Positions 22,750 to 44,794 of a DNA stretch of 64,000 bases are shown one piece after another. A program made the position numbers and the translations under genes. Location of the stretch: positions 30,298,543 through 30,362,542 of the forward strand of contig NC_064754.1 in NCBI RefSeq assembly GCF_011397635.1. The letters run 5' to 3'. The DNA is from Epinephelus fuscoguttatus (taxonomy: Eukaryota; Chordata; Actinopteri; Perciformes; Serranidae). Numbering within the stretch: the first letter of the stretch is position 1; each line of letters begins with the position of its first letter. A model generated the notes under the pieces. That model ran no database searches. It saw only the letters and a program-made list of their open reading frames with translations, and was not told the origin of the DNA.

Positions 22750-22755
22750 AATAAA
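22750..22755 (+). terminator. rln3: Polyadenylation signal AATAAA, rln3
   Basis: Canonical AATAAA 207 bases after the rln3 stop, followed by TTGGTATG and a T/GT-rich stretch. This gives a short compact transcript that should end near 22775. Confidence 0.75.
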
Positions 22756-22775
22756 GCTTTATGTAGTTGGTATGA

Positions 22776-24591
22776 AAGTCTCTGTTCCTCTTGTGAAAGA
22801 TACTAAAATGATATTTCATGCGGCTGGAGCACTTCCACTTTTCTAAAGCCCTGTTTCAGAAAAACAATTTTGTCAAGGATTTCGAAATGAAAGGAAGTGA
22901 TGGTGACTATGAACACAGAATGTCCTCATATTCCCTGAATGAGAGCTGCTTTCAATGATTTTACCAGAGTAAGACGCTACATGATTATTTACTCACTGAT
23001 TTACAAAGCACTGTGGTGGTGTAGTGAATAGTATTCATCAAAAAGCCATTGAAATATATATAAGAGAGTGTACCCACTTTCTCCTTGGTTATCTATCCAT
23101 CTACCTGGTAGTACACCAACCTCATCAACTACCACTACACCACTGAGTACAATGGACCAGCCACATACTGTCTCTGTGAAGCCTATACTGTTGGACTTTG
23201 GTTGTTTATCAGTGTGTTCATGGGAATTAGCTCACCTTCCTATCAGAGATTAATCATCACAGTCTAGTTGAGACATACTGTAATTAAAACTGATTGCAGT
23301 ATGTTGTATGTTGCTGTTAGCTGGCACTGGTGGTGTTCATGTTAGTGTGTCCACGCCCTGTAGCAGTTCATGCAATTCACTTATACAGTAAAAGGCTGTA
23401 GAAATTTGAAGCTGACACCATCTGGTGGTCAGATATGAAACATGACACAAACATAACACATAACATGTCTGTTCACAGAATTTAAATATGTGCTGCATTT
23501 TGATTATTTGATTTAAGACAATGGCGAACACTGATACTATATGCAGGCTGTCTCAGATACTGTAACGCAAACCAAAAAGTTGCTTACATCTCCACACGTT
23601 TACCTCGCCAGACAGTTTGTCCAGTACGGAAGCCGAACATGATCAAACCGATCACCCGGCTTGATTGCAAGGCATGCAATCTCTGTCACATACCAGCTAG
23701 CATATCAACCGCACCGATCCACAGAGATCAGAAGTTTGTATTTAGTCACACGAATAGCAGTCATATTGTATTTAATGTTCGCCGCTACAGCGTAACTGCA
23801 TTGTTGTCTATAGAAATATAGATCTACCACATCGGAGTGACCAGGTAAAATCCTTCGCGGTACTTTCAAGATGATGCTAGCTAGCACGCTACTAGTAGCT
23901 GCTGGGGGGTTGATATGCGACTGATCTGTTTTGAGGAATAATGCGCTTCATTTGCGCCGTCTTTGTTGCTTTGGTTATTAACACTGCTTTGACATTGCTA
24001 CGTGGCATCCTGATAATTAACGTAAGATAGCGTTTAGCAGCTGTGTTTGTGTGAATGTGGTACGTGTGAAGTCACAGAGCGATGCTAAGCTAGCTTGCTA
24101 GCTGAATGAGCCAGACGTTTGCGTCTGTGCCGTCTGGGCCTCATGTGGAAAAGGTTGTTTGGCTCGCGACTGATAGTTGGTGTGGCTGCTTATCAATGCA
24201 ACTGTTACTTACTAAGCAATTAGCGACCGCTTTGTGGTACTTTGCGGTTTCATGAAGCCAGAAACGGAAAATGTCTGTAAACATGAGCGCTGTCACGGCA
24301 GTGCTAACTTACACAGTGGACAATTATTCACACTGAGTGTAGTATTTTTATTAAAAGTAAGATGGTGAGGTTAACGGCTAACGAATGTGTTTCACAGTGT
24401 TTTGTTATAAATAACGACAGCCAGCGCGTGCTGCTTGTTCTTTATTCGTTACTGCGTAGCTAACGTTACTTCTACGTGACTTGAGTAGTAACGTACGCAG
24501 TGCTGGGGTCACAGGTGGGGCCAGCTGGCTGTGAGAAGTATGTGCGATGCATGCTTCAGAGACAGGTAATGTGTGTGTTTGTTTCCTGTAG
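22776..24591. other. Spacer and tnpo2 promoter / 5' UTR region
   Basis: About 1.8 kb between rln3 and the first tnpo2 coding exon. The left half is AT-rich. From about 23560 to 24500 it becomes CpG-containing and TATA-less, as expected for a housekeeping promoter and untranslated first exon of tnpo2, whose coding exon has an acceptor at 24590-24591. The exact start and first donor could not be fixed. A weak exon-like stretch at 23112-23265 is discussed under findings. Confidence 0.5.
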
Positions 24592-24592
24592 G

Positions 24593-35573
<10,981 letters not shown>

Positions 35574-35595
35574 ATTCTCTACACCCACCCAACAG

Positions 35596-35695
35596 GTAAC
35601 CCCACACACATCATCATTTAAACTCCAAGGTATCCAAATGTCCATCTTGAAATTAACGTCATTGTGTCCGCTCTCCCTTTTATCTGTCCTCCCAG
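35596..35695 (+). other. tnpo2: Candidate intron in the tnpo2 3' UTR
   Basis: CAACAG|GTAACC stands 22 bases after the stop codon, and a pyrimidine-rich TTTTATCTGTCCTCCCAG| acceptor follows 100 bases later. A junction this close to the stop would not be expected to trigger nonsense-mediated decay. Splicing is inferred from the signals only. Confidence 0.45.
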
Positions 35696-36664
35696 GTGAG
35701 CCAGCAGGAGGAGGGTGAATGGGAAACTCATCCATCTGTGTATTGCACTGCCCTGATCTGGGGGGAGGGAGAGGGACGCTATTGGCCGCTCCCCCTGACG
35801 GACGGCCCCCACGCCCTATGTGTTTGTCCATAGAGGGAGGGTGGGCGGGTGGGAGGGTGGGACAGAGGGACACCTCTAGATTAACTAGGCAGGGACCCGA
35901 CACAGAAAAACTAACTGGTAGGGACAGATAGAGAGGGACAGAGAGAAGGACATGGAGGAGAGACAGAGGGGATAGACAAGTTGGGACGGAGGGAGACCAG
36001 CAAGAGAGAAAGTTCAGGGAAAGAGAGGGAGGGATATCAGTAACAAAGCAGGGAAAAGAGCCACAGAAAGGTCTGTTACTGGGAGGACAGGGACAGTAGA
36101 GATTTTTAACGGGATTCTTAAACTCATGATAGCTTGACCGACAGAGACAGACCAACACAGACTCACACACATACACTTGCACACGCTGCACACGCAGTAC
36201 ATGGAACTGACTGTGGGCGGCACTATTATTTAGACTTTTTTGAGACCTACTACATGTAGTTAGGGACAGACAGACAGGGGTCTAAACTCTGTTCATTTTC
36301 TGGGTGATACTCTTTCTTTTCCGGGGGAATAGGATTCAATACGAATTACTTCATCTGTAGTCACTGAATTCTACTTAGCTGTAAGATAATCTTGCTATCC
36401 GCATCTGTGTTTCCTATCCTTTTTCTTTCATTTCGAACCAGAGTGCTGCTTCACAGAGCTATCCATCTATCAGACATATTCCTGTCACATTTTCTACCTG
36501 ATCAAAACAGAGAGAGAAATAAGAGCAAGTGTCTTTCCTCGTGGCTTCACAGAAACCATTCCTCTAGGAGGGGAGGATTAGGGCTAACACATTTGTTTTC
36601 TCACCGGAGGGGAGAAAATCGTAGAAAGAAAAAAAAATCACATCCTTAGTTGTCCTCTTTGAGG

Positions 36665-36668
<4 letters not shown>

Positions 36669-36742
<74 letters not shown>
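36669..36742. repeat. Long GT microsatellite
   Basis: A nearly uninterrupted (GT)n of about 74 bases in the tnpo2 3' UTR, followed by shorter GT-rich runs up to about 36770 and again at 36898-36935. Likely highly polymorphic. Confidence 0.95.
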
Positions 36743-36746
<4 letters not shown>

Positions 36747-37373
36747 GTGTGCGTGTGTGTGCATGTGCAGTTTATAAATCCTCACTTTGGCATTCTGTGT
36801 TAACAGTGTGTGAAATATGTATTGTTTTTGATATGGTACCGAGCTAAAACTTGACTCCCACCGCAATGTCCTTGGCACCTGTTAACTGTGACCAAGTGTT
36901 TGTGTTTGTGTGTGTGTATGTGTATGTGTGTGTTGCGAAAGAGTGAGCGTGTGTATATGTTTATGTCTACATTCGTACTGATATCCATTTGATGCCATAT
37001 TGATATCTTAAGTAAAACAGTGATTGGCAATGTCATTGTGATCTTTATAATGTTTTAAAAATGGTCCATATTCTTTTTTTTTTTGTTTTGTTTTTTTTTT
37101 GTTTTGCTGCTACTGATAATTTTTGTTTCTATAGTGGACTTAAATTCGCACAATAACGCAAAAATATTTGAATTAATGCTATTTTCAGTGACTGTTGTTT
37201 TTGCACTTTTTTATTTTATTTTACTTTTTTCTTTTTTTTTTGTATGGACTTTTTTTTTTTTTAACCTCACCCATATGATATGTCTTGACCCTAATGTCAG
37301 TGTTTGTCATACTGTGTTGCACTGTGAAATTAAGTGTCTTTGACTGGCAAAAATATTCCAATACTAAATGGCA

Positions 37374-37379
37374 AATAAA
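37374..37379 (+). terminator. tnpo2: Polyadenylation signal AATAAA, tnpo2
   Basis: Canonical signal 1.8 kb after the stop codon. Further AATAAA motifs at 38565-38570 and about 38626-38631 could mark a distal end of the transcript and extend the UTR by another 1.2 kb. Confidence 0.5.
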
Positions 37380-38730
37380 AACAACTTTGTGAAACTGGGA
37401 CTAATCCGCACTTTTACAATGACTAACTTTGCCATATTGCTGAGGTGTGTGTGTACGTGTGTGAGATCCCGCATGTGTGTGTGAGATCCTGCATGAGTAG
37501 GTGCGCATGAGAACCCTTTATATTTTTTGGCGTATGAGCATGTGATAGCTAGATGGCGTTCATATGATGTGTGCACAGTAAAGGGGTGCAAACCAAGTGT
37601 TGTTTGGAAGGGTGTGTAGCCTGCCCCCTCAGCCTACTTTGTGTGCATGCTTTGTGTCTGCGTTTTCACTGCGTGTGTGTGCGCGAATGTTTGTATGTGT
37701 GTGTTGACGTATATTTTGGAGTAATATGATTGCCCTTTACACACCAACACACCACCTCAATTCACGAGAGGAGAGCACAATATACTTCAAAAAGAGAAGA
37801 GCTAGGACACTGCCAAAGAGCAATAGCCACTGAAATTTAAAGAACAAAGTAGATAAGCGCTGCTATTTCAATATTCAATACGTGCGTAATGATATAAAAG
37901 TACAGGCAATGAAGGGCTTTTCAAATTAATCACGGAATAAGATTTTGCCAGCAAAATTGACTACAGGGATCTCTATTTTTTTCATTGACATTCTGTGTTT
38001 TCCAGCGTGCAGACATTTGGAAACAGTCAGACGTTGGCACTTGATTTGACCTCGACTGTGACCACTGAGATAATCAAATCAATCATTAATCACTTCAAAC
38101 ACAAGACAATCTGAACCCCAGTCTAGTTCTATTTCCACAGTCTCCTAGTTCGAAGCTTGTACGAGAAAAATGTATTTGGTTGCTCGTTAATTTCAGTGTT
38201 TGTTGTTTTTAATTATTTGTGTAACTGATGCTTTTAGTTTCACAGACAGTGTTTGTATCTGACGGATCAGTGTACATTATTCTTTGGATGATACTGTGGT
38301 CGCCTGCTTCAGTGACAGATTTATGAATGCAACCAGTTTGAAGGAGAGGAGTGGTGTGACAGCTTTTTGAATACGTGCAAGACGATGGGAACAACGGAGG
38401 CATGAAAGGAGATGAAGGAGGAGTGATTATTTTTTTTCTAAGTTCTGTTTATATAATAATGAGCATGATAGTGTTGCAGTTTGGCTGACAGACTTTGGTA
38501 CCTTTTGTTTTCCTGTGGGCTACTTTCGCCAGTCATGTTCCCTTTTTTTGAAGGTGGGAATGGAAATAAAATGCTTTCTTTTATATGATTTATAGTTTAT
38601 GTGTGTAAAATCTCTGGATTTTTGAAATAAATCATGTCGTGCATGCTGAAGGCCGGATGATAGCGTTGCAAGTCTGGAGTTTTTTTTGTGAGAAAAAGCA
38701 ATTTTGTGCAATTTTGAGCAAGGCCTCAGT

Positions 38731-38800
38731 TAAAGGAACAGTGTGTTAGTGGCACCTAGTGGTGAGGACTGCAGATTGCAACCAGCTGAAACTTCTCCGC
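38731..38800. mobile_element. Fragment related to the TTAA-flanked MITE
   Basis: TTAAAGGAACAGTGTGTTAG...CACCTAGTGGTGAGG resembles the end motifs of the complete element at 41195-41557 (TTAAAGGTCCTGTGTGTAGG and TTCACCACTAGATG). Only a terminal part seems to remain. Confidence 0.45.
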
Positions 38801-41194
38801 TATGCCAAGCGTCAACTCCCAGTTAGGATTCCTTTAGTGATCATTGTTCAGGAGGTTTTTCCAGGAGCCAAATTATTTGCAGAGGTCTCTTCCTCTCAAA
38901 AAGGTGGACCCTGTGATTAAAACTGATAAAACGTCTGAATGAAGCCGTTTCATGTCACAAATAAGTGTTTCTCTGATGCCGCTGGCACATTGCAGACAGG
39001 TTGCTAGCCCAGCACCCGCCAATATGGGCTCATCTTTCTTCTCTGATAACTTAAGTTTCAAGGCACCATTGTTTAGAAGTAATCTGATCGGATGTCAGAT
39101 ATCAGACAACTCTTGAAAATGGGTTGTTCAAAAAGAAAAATGTGATCACATAATCCATTCTTCGTTTTGCTCTGGACTAAACCTTAAGCATGTGTTATTC
39201 GAAACTCTTTGGTAAGATCAGGAAACTTCTGTTCCAAAAAAACACGATTATCACGATTATTTAACTGTTACATCAATAAAGTAGATAGCAGATTATCCAT
39301 AAAATTATAAAAAAGGATGCTGTCCCCAAAAAATAATCCCCTAAATGGCTTTCAAAACCAAACATTTTTTTAAAGTTATAACCTCAAAGATCTCTGTTTT
39401 CTACTCTTTGGCAGCACCTATGGCGATAAGTGGTAACTGCAGTGTGTTTATTGGCAGGCTGTCCAGTCCCACATAGAGGCGTGGTTATCCGGATTTGGTA
39501 ATCTTGAGAAGTTTGTATCTGGATCACTGTGCTCTAATCTCATGTTAATTTAAAAATCTACTACAACAGTAAGATGTATTGACTGATCCTGGATAGCAAA
39601 ACATGGGATTTCCAAAACTTATTTTGATCCAGATTTTTGATACACAAATAAAATAAAAATCTCCACGAGGAACCAACTTTACTCCAAACAGACACACATT
39701 ACACGTATTTGATATTCCAGTGGTTTCCACTCTGTACTGAGTGGAGTTTTGTGTGTGTGAGATGAGACACTGAAACTCTCCACAGATGCTCAGCAGCAAC
39801 TGAATCATCACCTCCATGTACATGCATACTGCATGATGTAACTTTGTGTTTTCTCCCTAAAACCTGAGCTGCCACTTGCAGCAGTTCCAGTTATGGGATA
39901 TTACTGGAAATATGCTTGAGTCCAGAATGTGGTTAAAGGACAAGGACCGCACACAGACTTGTTTGTTTCATCAGTCTCTTTCTCTTTATTTTAACAGCAC
40001 AATGCTGTACTACAGATGCCTCCATGTAACGAGCCAAGCAAAATGCTGATTGCAAACGCTTTTTGTACTTTTCCAAACATTTTCAATCATAAAGCATCCT
40101 AAAGGACAATCACATCATTGCTGATTAAGTCATCATCTGCACCACCTACACTGCCGTCTGTGTCTGCTTCACATATTATGGCACCATCTTGTGGTCAAAT
40201 TGAAATAAGATCAAATCCAAATACATCAGTCCAGCTAAAAGATAAACCAAAACTCAAAGTCCAATATAATTTCAAAACGAATTGTATAAAAAAAAAATAA
40301 AGACAATTAGTTTAACTTCTAAGGATCTGTGTCCAGGGTATGCCCCCATTGTTACAATGGCTGCCCTCCCTCTGGCAAAAATAATTGAAGGCTGATATTA
40401 CTGTCTTTAAGAGGCTGTGGCACACTCACTTTAAGCTAGCATGAAGATAGTGGTATCTTGTCAAACTAGGCAACCTAAGGCATCCATTAGTACAAACCCT
40501 GTGAGCATAGCTTGTCAGGAAGGGTGCTAAATAAAACTCCAAATTTAGGCTAAATTTTGGTGAGGGGACAAACAGCATGGCCATTTTCAAAGGGGTCCCT
40601 TGAACTCTCTCCTCAAGATGTTTGAATGAAAATGGGTCCTATGGGTACCCACAGGTCTCCCCTAAACTTAAGATGACTTGTTCTCAGTAAATGTTTTGTT
40701 CCTTACAATCAATGTGCTCCTTCAAATTAAAAATTAAAGTATAGTTGTCTTGTTAAGTAAAACAGCAACCAGCCTATTTGAAGAACCATGAATCATCTAA
40801 ACATATATAGGTATATAACATTAAAACAGGATTGTTGTGGAACTCAAAATTTTAACTGTACTGGTATTAGTCTATGTACAACAGATAATTAGTAATATTA
40901 ACCGTAAAATAAGAAACCAAGTTATATCAGTATGTAATTCCCTAACTCTCTATATAGTTTTTAACTAGCCTGTATACTTCAACGGCATAATAGAATCCCT
41001 GAAATGTACTTATGCCCTTTGGTTTTGGTGTGCCACCCCAAGATTTTCACTGATTGTCACTCCATCTGGCACTTCTGTGAAAAAAAGGAAAGCAGTGATA
41101 TATGCTTAAAAAAACCATTGGCACAGGTTTTTATCATTGGAGACAGCTCTGGATGAGTAAAGAAATGATGTTTGATTTTTAACGTTTCTTTTAC

Positions 41195-41557
41195 TTAAAG
41201 GTCCTGTGTGTAGGATTCATCAACCTCTGTTGGCAGTAAAGGTATATAATAATCATAACTATGTTTTCATTAGTTAACATTCACCTGAAAATAAAAATCA
41301 TTGTGTTTTTGTTACCTTAGAACGAGCTGTTTATATCTACATATGGAGTGGCTCCTCTTACACTGAGTACACCATGTTGTTTTTACAGTCTCCCAGAGTG
41401 GACAAATCAAAGTTTGGCTCTAGACAGGGCCATTCATGTTTTCCTGTCAGCTACCTTAATTCTTATATTCACTTGGCACACTGGAGAAGTTTTAGTTGGT
41501 TGCAGTGTTGCAACTTCACCACTAGATGCCAGTAAACCCTCCACACTAGACCTTTAA
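41195..41557. mobile_element. TTAA-flanked MITE (piggyBac-like)
   Basis: Bounded by TTAA at both ends with inverted termini: TTAAAGGTCCTGTGTGTAGG at the left, and TTAAAGGTCTAGTGTGGAGG when the right end is read inverted. The interior has no ORF. TTAA target sites are the hallmark of piggyBac insertion. The sequence also matches a repeat I recall as abundant in percomorph genomes. Confidence 0.65.
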
Positions 41558-42657
41558 ATCAAGAGCTTGAACCTATGACAGACTAAATCTGGATATTTGT
41601 GATCATCTGAATCAAAATTGTTACCACTTCATAATACTCACACTCAGAGGTATTCTGTTGTTCATACAGCAGCTCTACAATCTGAGAAACTATCCAGTGG
41701 AAGCTTTTTGTATCTGCACCAAAGGTATTTGCTGTTTTGTGTGCACTCAGGCCATCTCTCCAGGAACAGGGATTTGTTGTCGGCCATGTCTCCACAGCTA
41801 CTCTGAGACCACATACACAATGTGAATAAGCTGTAGGTCTGTCAGAAATCTCCCACAAACCACAGATCTGATTCATCTCCAGTGCCATAATTACAGGTTT
41901 CTATTACAGTGGATCTTTTCATCCCTGTCATGACATTAGGCCACTTGTGAATACCTCAAGGCTCGGGGTGGAGCTGGGGCAGTGTGAGCTCAGGAAAATC
42001 CCTAAGTTGAGACCTCCTCACCATCTCCACCCCAATATATCACTATATCAGTCCTGTATTCAGATATCGCTATAAAGCACACACCATCACATGCAGTATA
42101 GAAGGTGAGTTTTTGGTTACTATTTGAGACAAAAATGTGGTGCATCTGATACAGTCATGTTTTGATATCAGATATTGTTTAGAGAGATAAAAAAAATCAG
42201 GGCACAGGAGATGAAGATAACATCTATATGCCTTTATTGTGCACGTCCCTGTTTTATAGCTGCTGTATAAACTGATATGAACAGGCCTCTCTTGTTCTGC
42301 ACCCACGTTGAGCCTTTTGTTTACATCTCAATGGATGTTGGCTATTGTTGCTGTTGGAAAAAGGGAGTAACTTCCTGAACGGCCCTCCTTGTGGCCAAAG
42401 ACAGCTATATGATCTGATATAAATCAGTGTCCATCATTAGAACATTTTCAGGTCACTTGCAAACAGAAAAACAGAAGCACACAGCATGTTAACCAGAATG
42501 AAAGAGCACCACGCCCTGAAAACGTAATAATCATTCATGATGGCTAGCAGGTTGTTAGCTGGTGCTGTTAGCTGTTAATGTCACAGACAGGAGTGCTTTG
42601 TTACTTGCTAAGTTGAGGTAGCTGAAGATGATTGTTAGTGTGTTGCTTGGTGGGTTG

Positions 42658-42815
42658 CAGTGGTAGAAGAAGCATTTTCTAATCTTATCTATCTTTTTAC
42701 GTAGGTAAAAGTTGGAGTACCACACTGTAAAATTACCCTGTTACACATCAACATTCACAGTCAACCGATGTAAAATTTCAAGCAACAAAAAGTACTTTAA
42801 GAATCAAAAGTAAAA
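42658..42815. repeat. Fish repeat fragment (GTAAAAGT-rich)
   Basis: AGTGGTAGAAGAAGCATTTTC and the repeated TAAAAGT/AAAAGTACTTTAAG motifs resemble the element split around 59185-60395. Non-coding. Confidence 0.4.
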
Positions 42816-42839
42816 GCGCTCAGAAGCAGCAGATCGGCC

Positions 42840-43018
42840 CCTGACACCTTACTTATGGTCATGAGCTCTGCATATCTTGACTGGCCTGGGAACGCCTTGG
42901 GGTCCCCTATGAGGAGCTGGAACGCGTTGATGGGGAGAAGGATGTCAGGAATGCATTGCTTGGCCTGCTGCCCCCGCAACCTGGCTTTGGATAAGAAAAT
43001 GGATGGATGGATGGATGA
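42840..43018. mobile_element. LINE 3' tail with ATGG microsatellite
   Basis: TGGTCATGAGCTCTG, GGGAACGCCTTGGGGTCCCC, GAGCTGG and CTGCTGCCCCCGCAACC lead into GGATAAGAAAATGGATGGATGGATGG. This is the standard 3' end of a widespread fish non-LTR retrotransposon, in plus orientation, truncated at its 5' side. Confidence 0.65.
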
Positions 43019-43088
43019 GACAATTCCCCCCAAAATCCCTAATACATATTTTCCTCTTACTTGAAGTGTTATTTATCAAGCTAGAGCA

Positions 43089-43170
43089 GGGGTGTCTAAA
43101 CTTTTTTTGAATGGGGGCCAGATTAGATAATATAGAAATACCTGGGGGCCAGCTGCTTCTCGCATCATAT
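43089..43170. mobile_element. hAT-like end, CAGGGGTGTC
   Basis: CAGGGGTGTCTAAAC followed by GGGGGCCAGATTAGATAAT and a second GGGGGCCAG is the typical start of a common vertebrate hAT-derived repeat. The matching opposite terminus was not found, so its right end is undetermined. Confidence 0.5.
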
Positions 43171-44009
43171 GAGTCATAAAAAAAAAACCACACCAAAAAT
43201 GAGACAAATGCAACTGTATCATCTTTCAGTGAAAAATGATTGAACTTTCCGCTGCTCCTGAAAGCAGCGGCCCTTATTGTTGACTTTATGCTTCTTTGCT
43301 GTAGCCATGTCTGCTACCTAGCAGGAAACGTCTGTTAGGTAAGCCTTTGTTTGCTTGTTTACCGTCTGTCTAGGAAAGCACATTAGTTCCACCTGCGTAG
43401 TTCCTACTGCAAACTATATGACAGTCCTGCCATCATGAGGTGAATGGAAAAAATCCAGTGACCTTGCTTGTTTAACTAATATGGTGTGGTGGGCCAAATA
43501 AAGTATATTTTGAACAAGTTGACAATATTTTGGACATGTCTGAGCTCTTGGAGATATCAGCCTTAGAGATGTCTGCCTTCTCTTGAACATAAAGGAACTA
43601 GATGGGACCTGGCTTGTGATGCTCAAAGAACAAAAACATAAATTTGAAAAACACAACAGCAATGTCTCTTTCCAGATGGCATGACCCAATTTCTCAAGAT
43701 AATCCACAGACCTCATTGTGAGCAGTTTCATGAAGGAACTATTTTCTTTCTGCCAAACTACATCCGCCAACTGTATCACCATGAAGAAGGAAGCTTACGC
43801 AGGACTTCATATTGAAACCATGGTCATTTGGTCCCGGCTGCCTATCAAGCAAGTAGGGTTAGCCAATGTAGTTTAACCTACTATGACAGGCTACAGTGTG
43901 GATACAAGGCCGGGTGAAGGACCTCATGATAGGCCAAAAGATTGCTCACCCAACAACACATTTCACGATATACTGATAACTGACATTCAACGGTGGTATT
44001 TACACATGT

Positions 44010-44794
44010 TCTGAAAGTTTATTTCACATTGTGAGAAGATTCAGCTCAGCACATTTGAGAGAAAAATCCTCAAAAAGCTACAACAAGAGATCAGAGGGCC
44101 TACAGTTTTTTTCCTATACCATCTGTCTTTAAAACGTTTCCCCTTTGCAGAAATCACTCTAACATCGAAGAGAAGCACTGAGGTGATCCAACATCAAACA
44201 TTTCATAACTTAAGCCTGTACCATTTCCTTGTATTTACATTTTAAAGTGACATGCTACGTTAAATAAAAGCTAATATGACTACTCCAGTACTCAGCTGTT
44301 ATTAGCTCATTGTAAAGTGAGAAGAAACCATGACTTCAAAAAATAAAATCTAACAAAGTTACAACAGAAAAGCGTATCTACAGAAAACATGCTGTAATAG
44401 ACTCATCGTCACTATGGCTCTGAAATGATTAGGATTGGATAAAGAGAAACAATGTGCACTGACCAGGCACCATATGAATGGGTGAGTCTCTCAGTTGATG
44501 GTCTGCCAGTCATTAATGTCATTGTTTAATGCAGTGTATTGTAAGATATTTGACACATCCACAGAGCATGTCTTTGTCCTTACAGATACTGTAAAATAAG
44601 CATCTAGAGCATACTATCAGACATCTTATAATGTAGCTTTACACAGCACAAAATTTAGGAGTACTACTACCAGTGTTACTACCTTCGTCTTTTTCCTTTT
44701 CATCACTCTTTCTTTGACTGTGCCTCTGCAAGATCAAGGTACAGTATTTCTATCATTCCTCATTCTAGGCCGTTCTTCTCCTTGTGTTCTGGGA
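44010..44794 (-). other. slc9a3r2: slc9a3r2 3' UTR
   Basis: Sequence after the slc9a3r2 stop on the minus strand, with a minus-strand AATAAA at 44029-44034 as the likely end. The limit is inferred from this signal only. Confidence 0.45.

Larger units (their letters stand above)
35574..37395 (+). other. tnpo2: tnpo2 3' UTR (proximal form)
   Basis: Non-coding sequence after the tnpo2 stop: a GA-rich/CT-rich strand-biased stretch at 35820-36060, a very long GT microsatellite, T-rich tracts around 37070-37260, and AATAAA at 37374-37379. A 270-codon open frame on the opposite strand is low-complexity and is rejected as a gene. Confidence 0.65.
38640..44010. other. Gene-free, repeat-rich spacer between tnpo2 and slc9a3r2
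   Basis: About 5.4 kb between two converging genes. It contains several recognisable fish repeats (listed separately), separated by AT-rich unique sequence. No exon chain, RNA gene or conserved protein was seen. The open frames are all short and lack family resemblance. Confidence 0.65.

Noticed and set aside
24561-24591. Apparent donor GACAG|GTAATG just before the tnpo2 start exon
   Set aside because: It would leave an intron of only 26 bases, too short to splice, so it is not used as a 5' UTR exon end.
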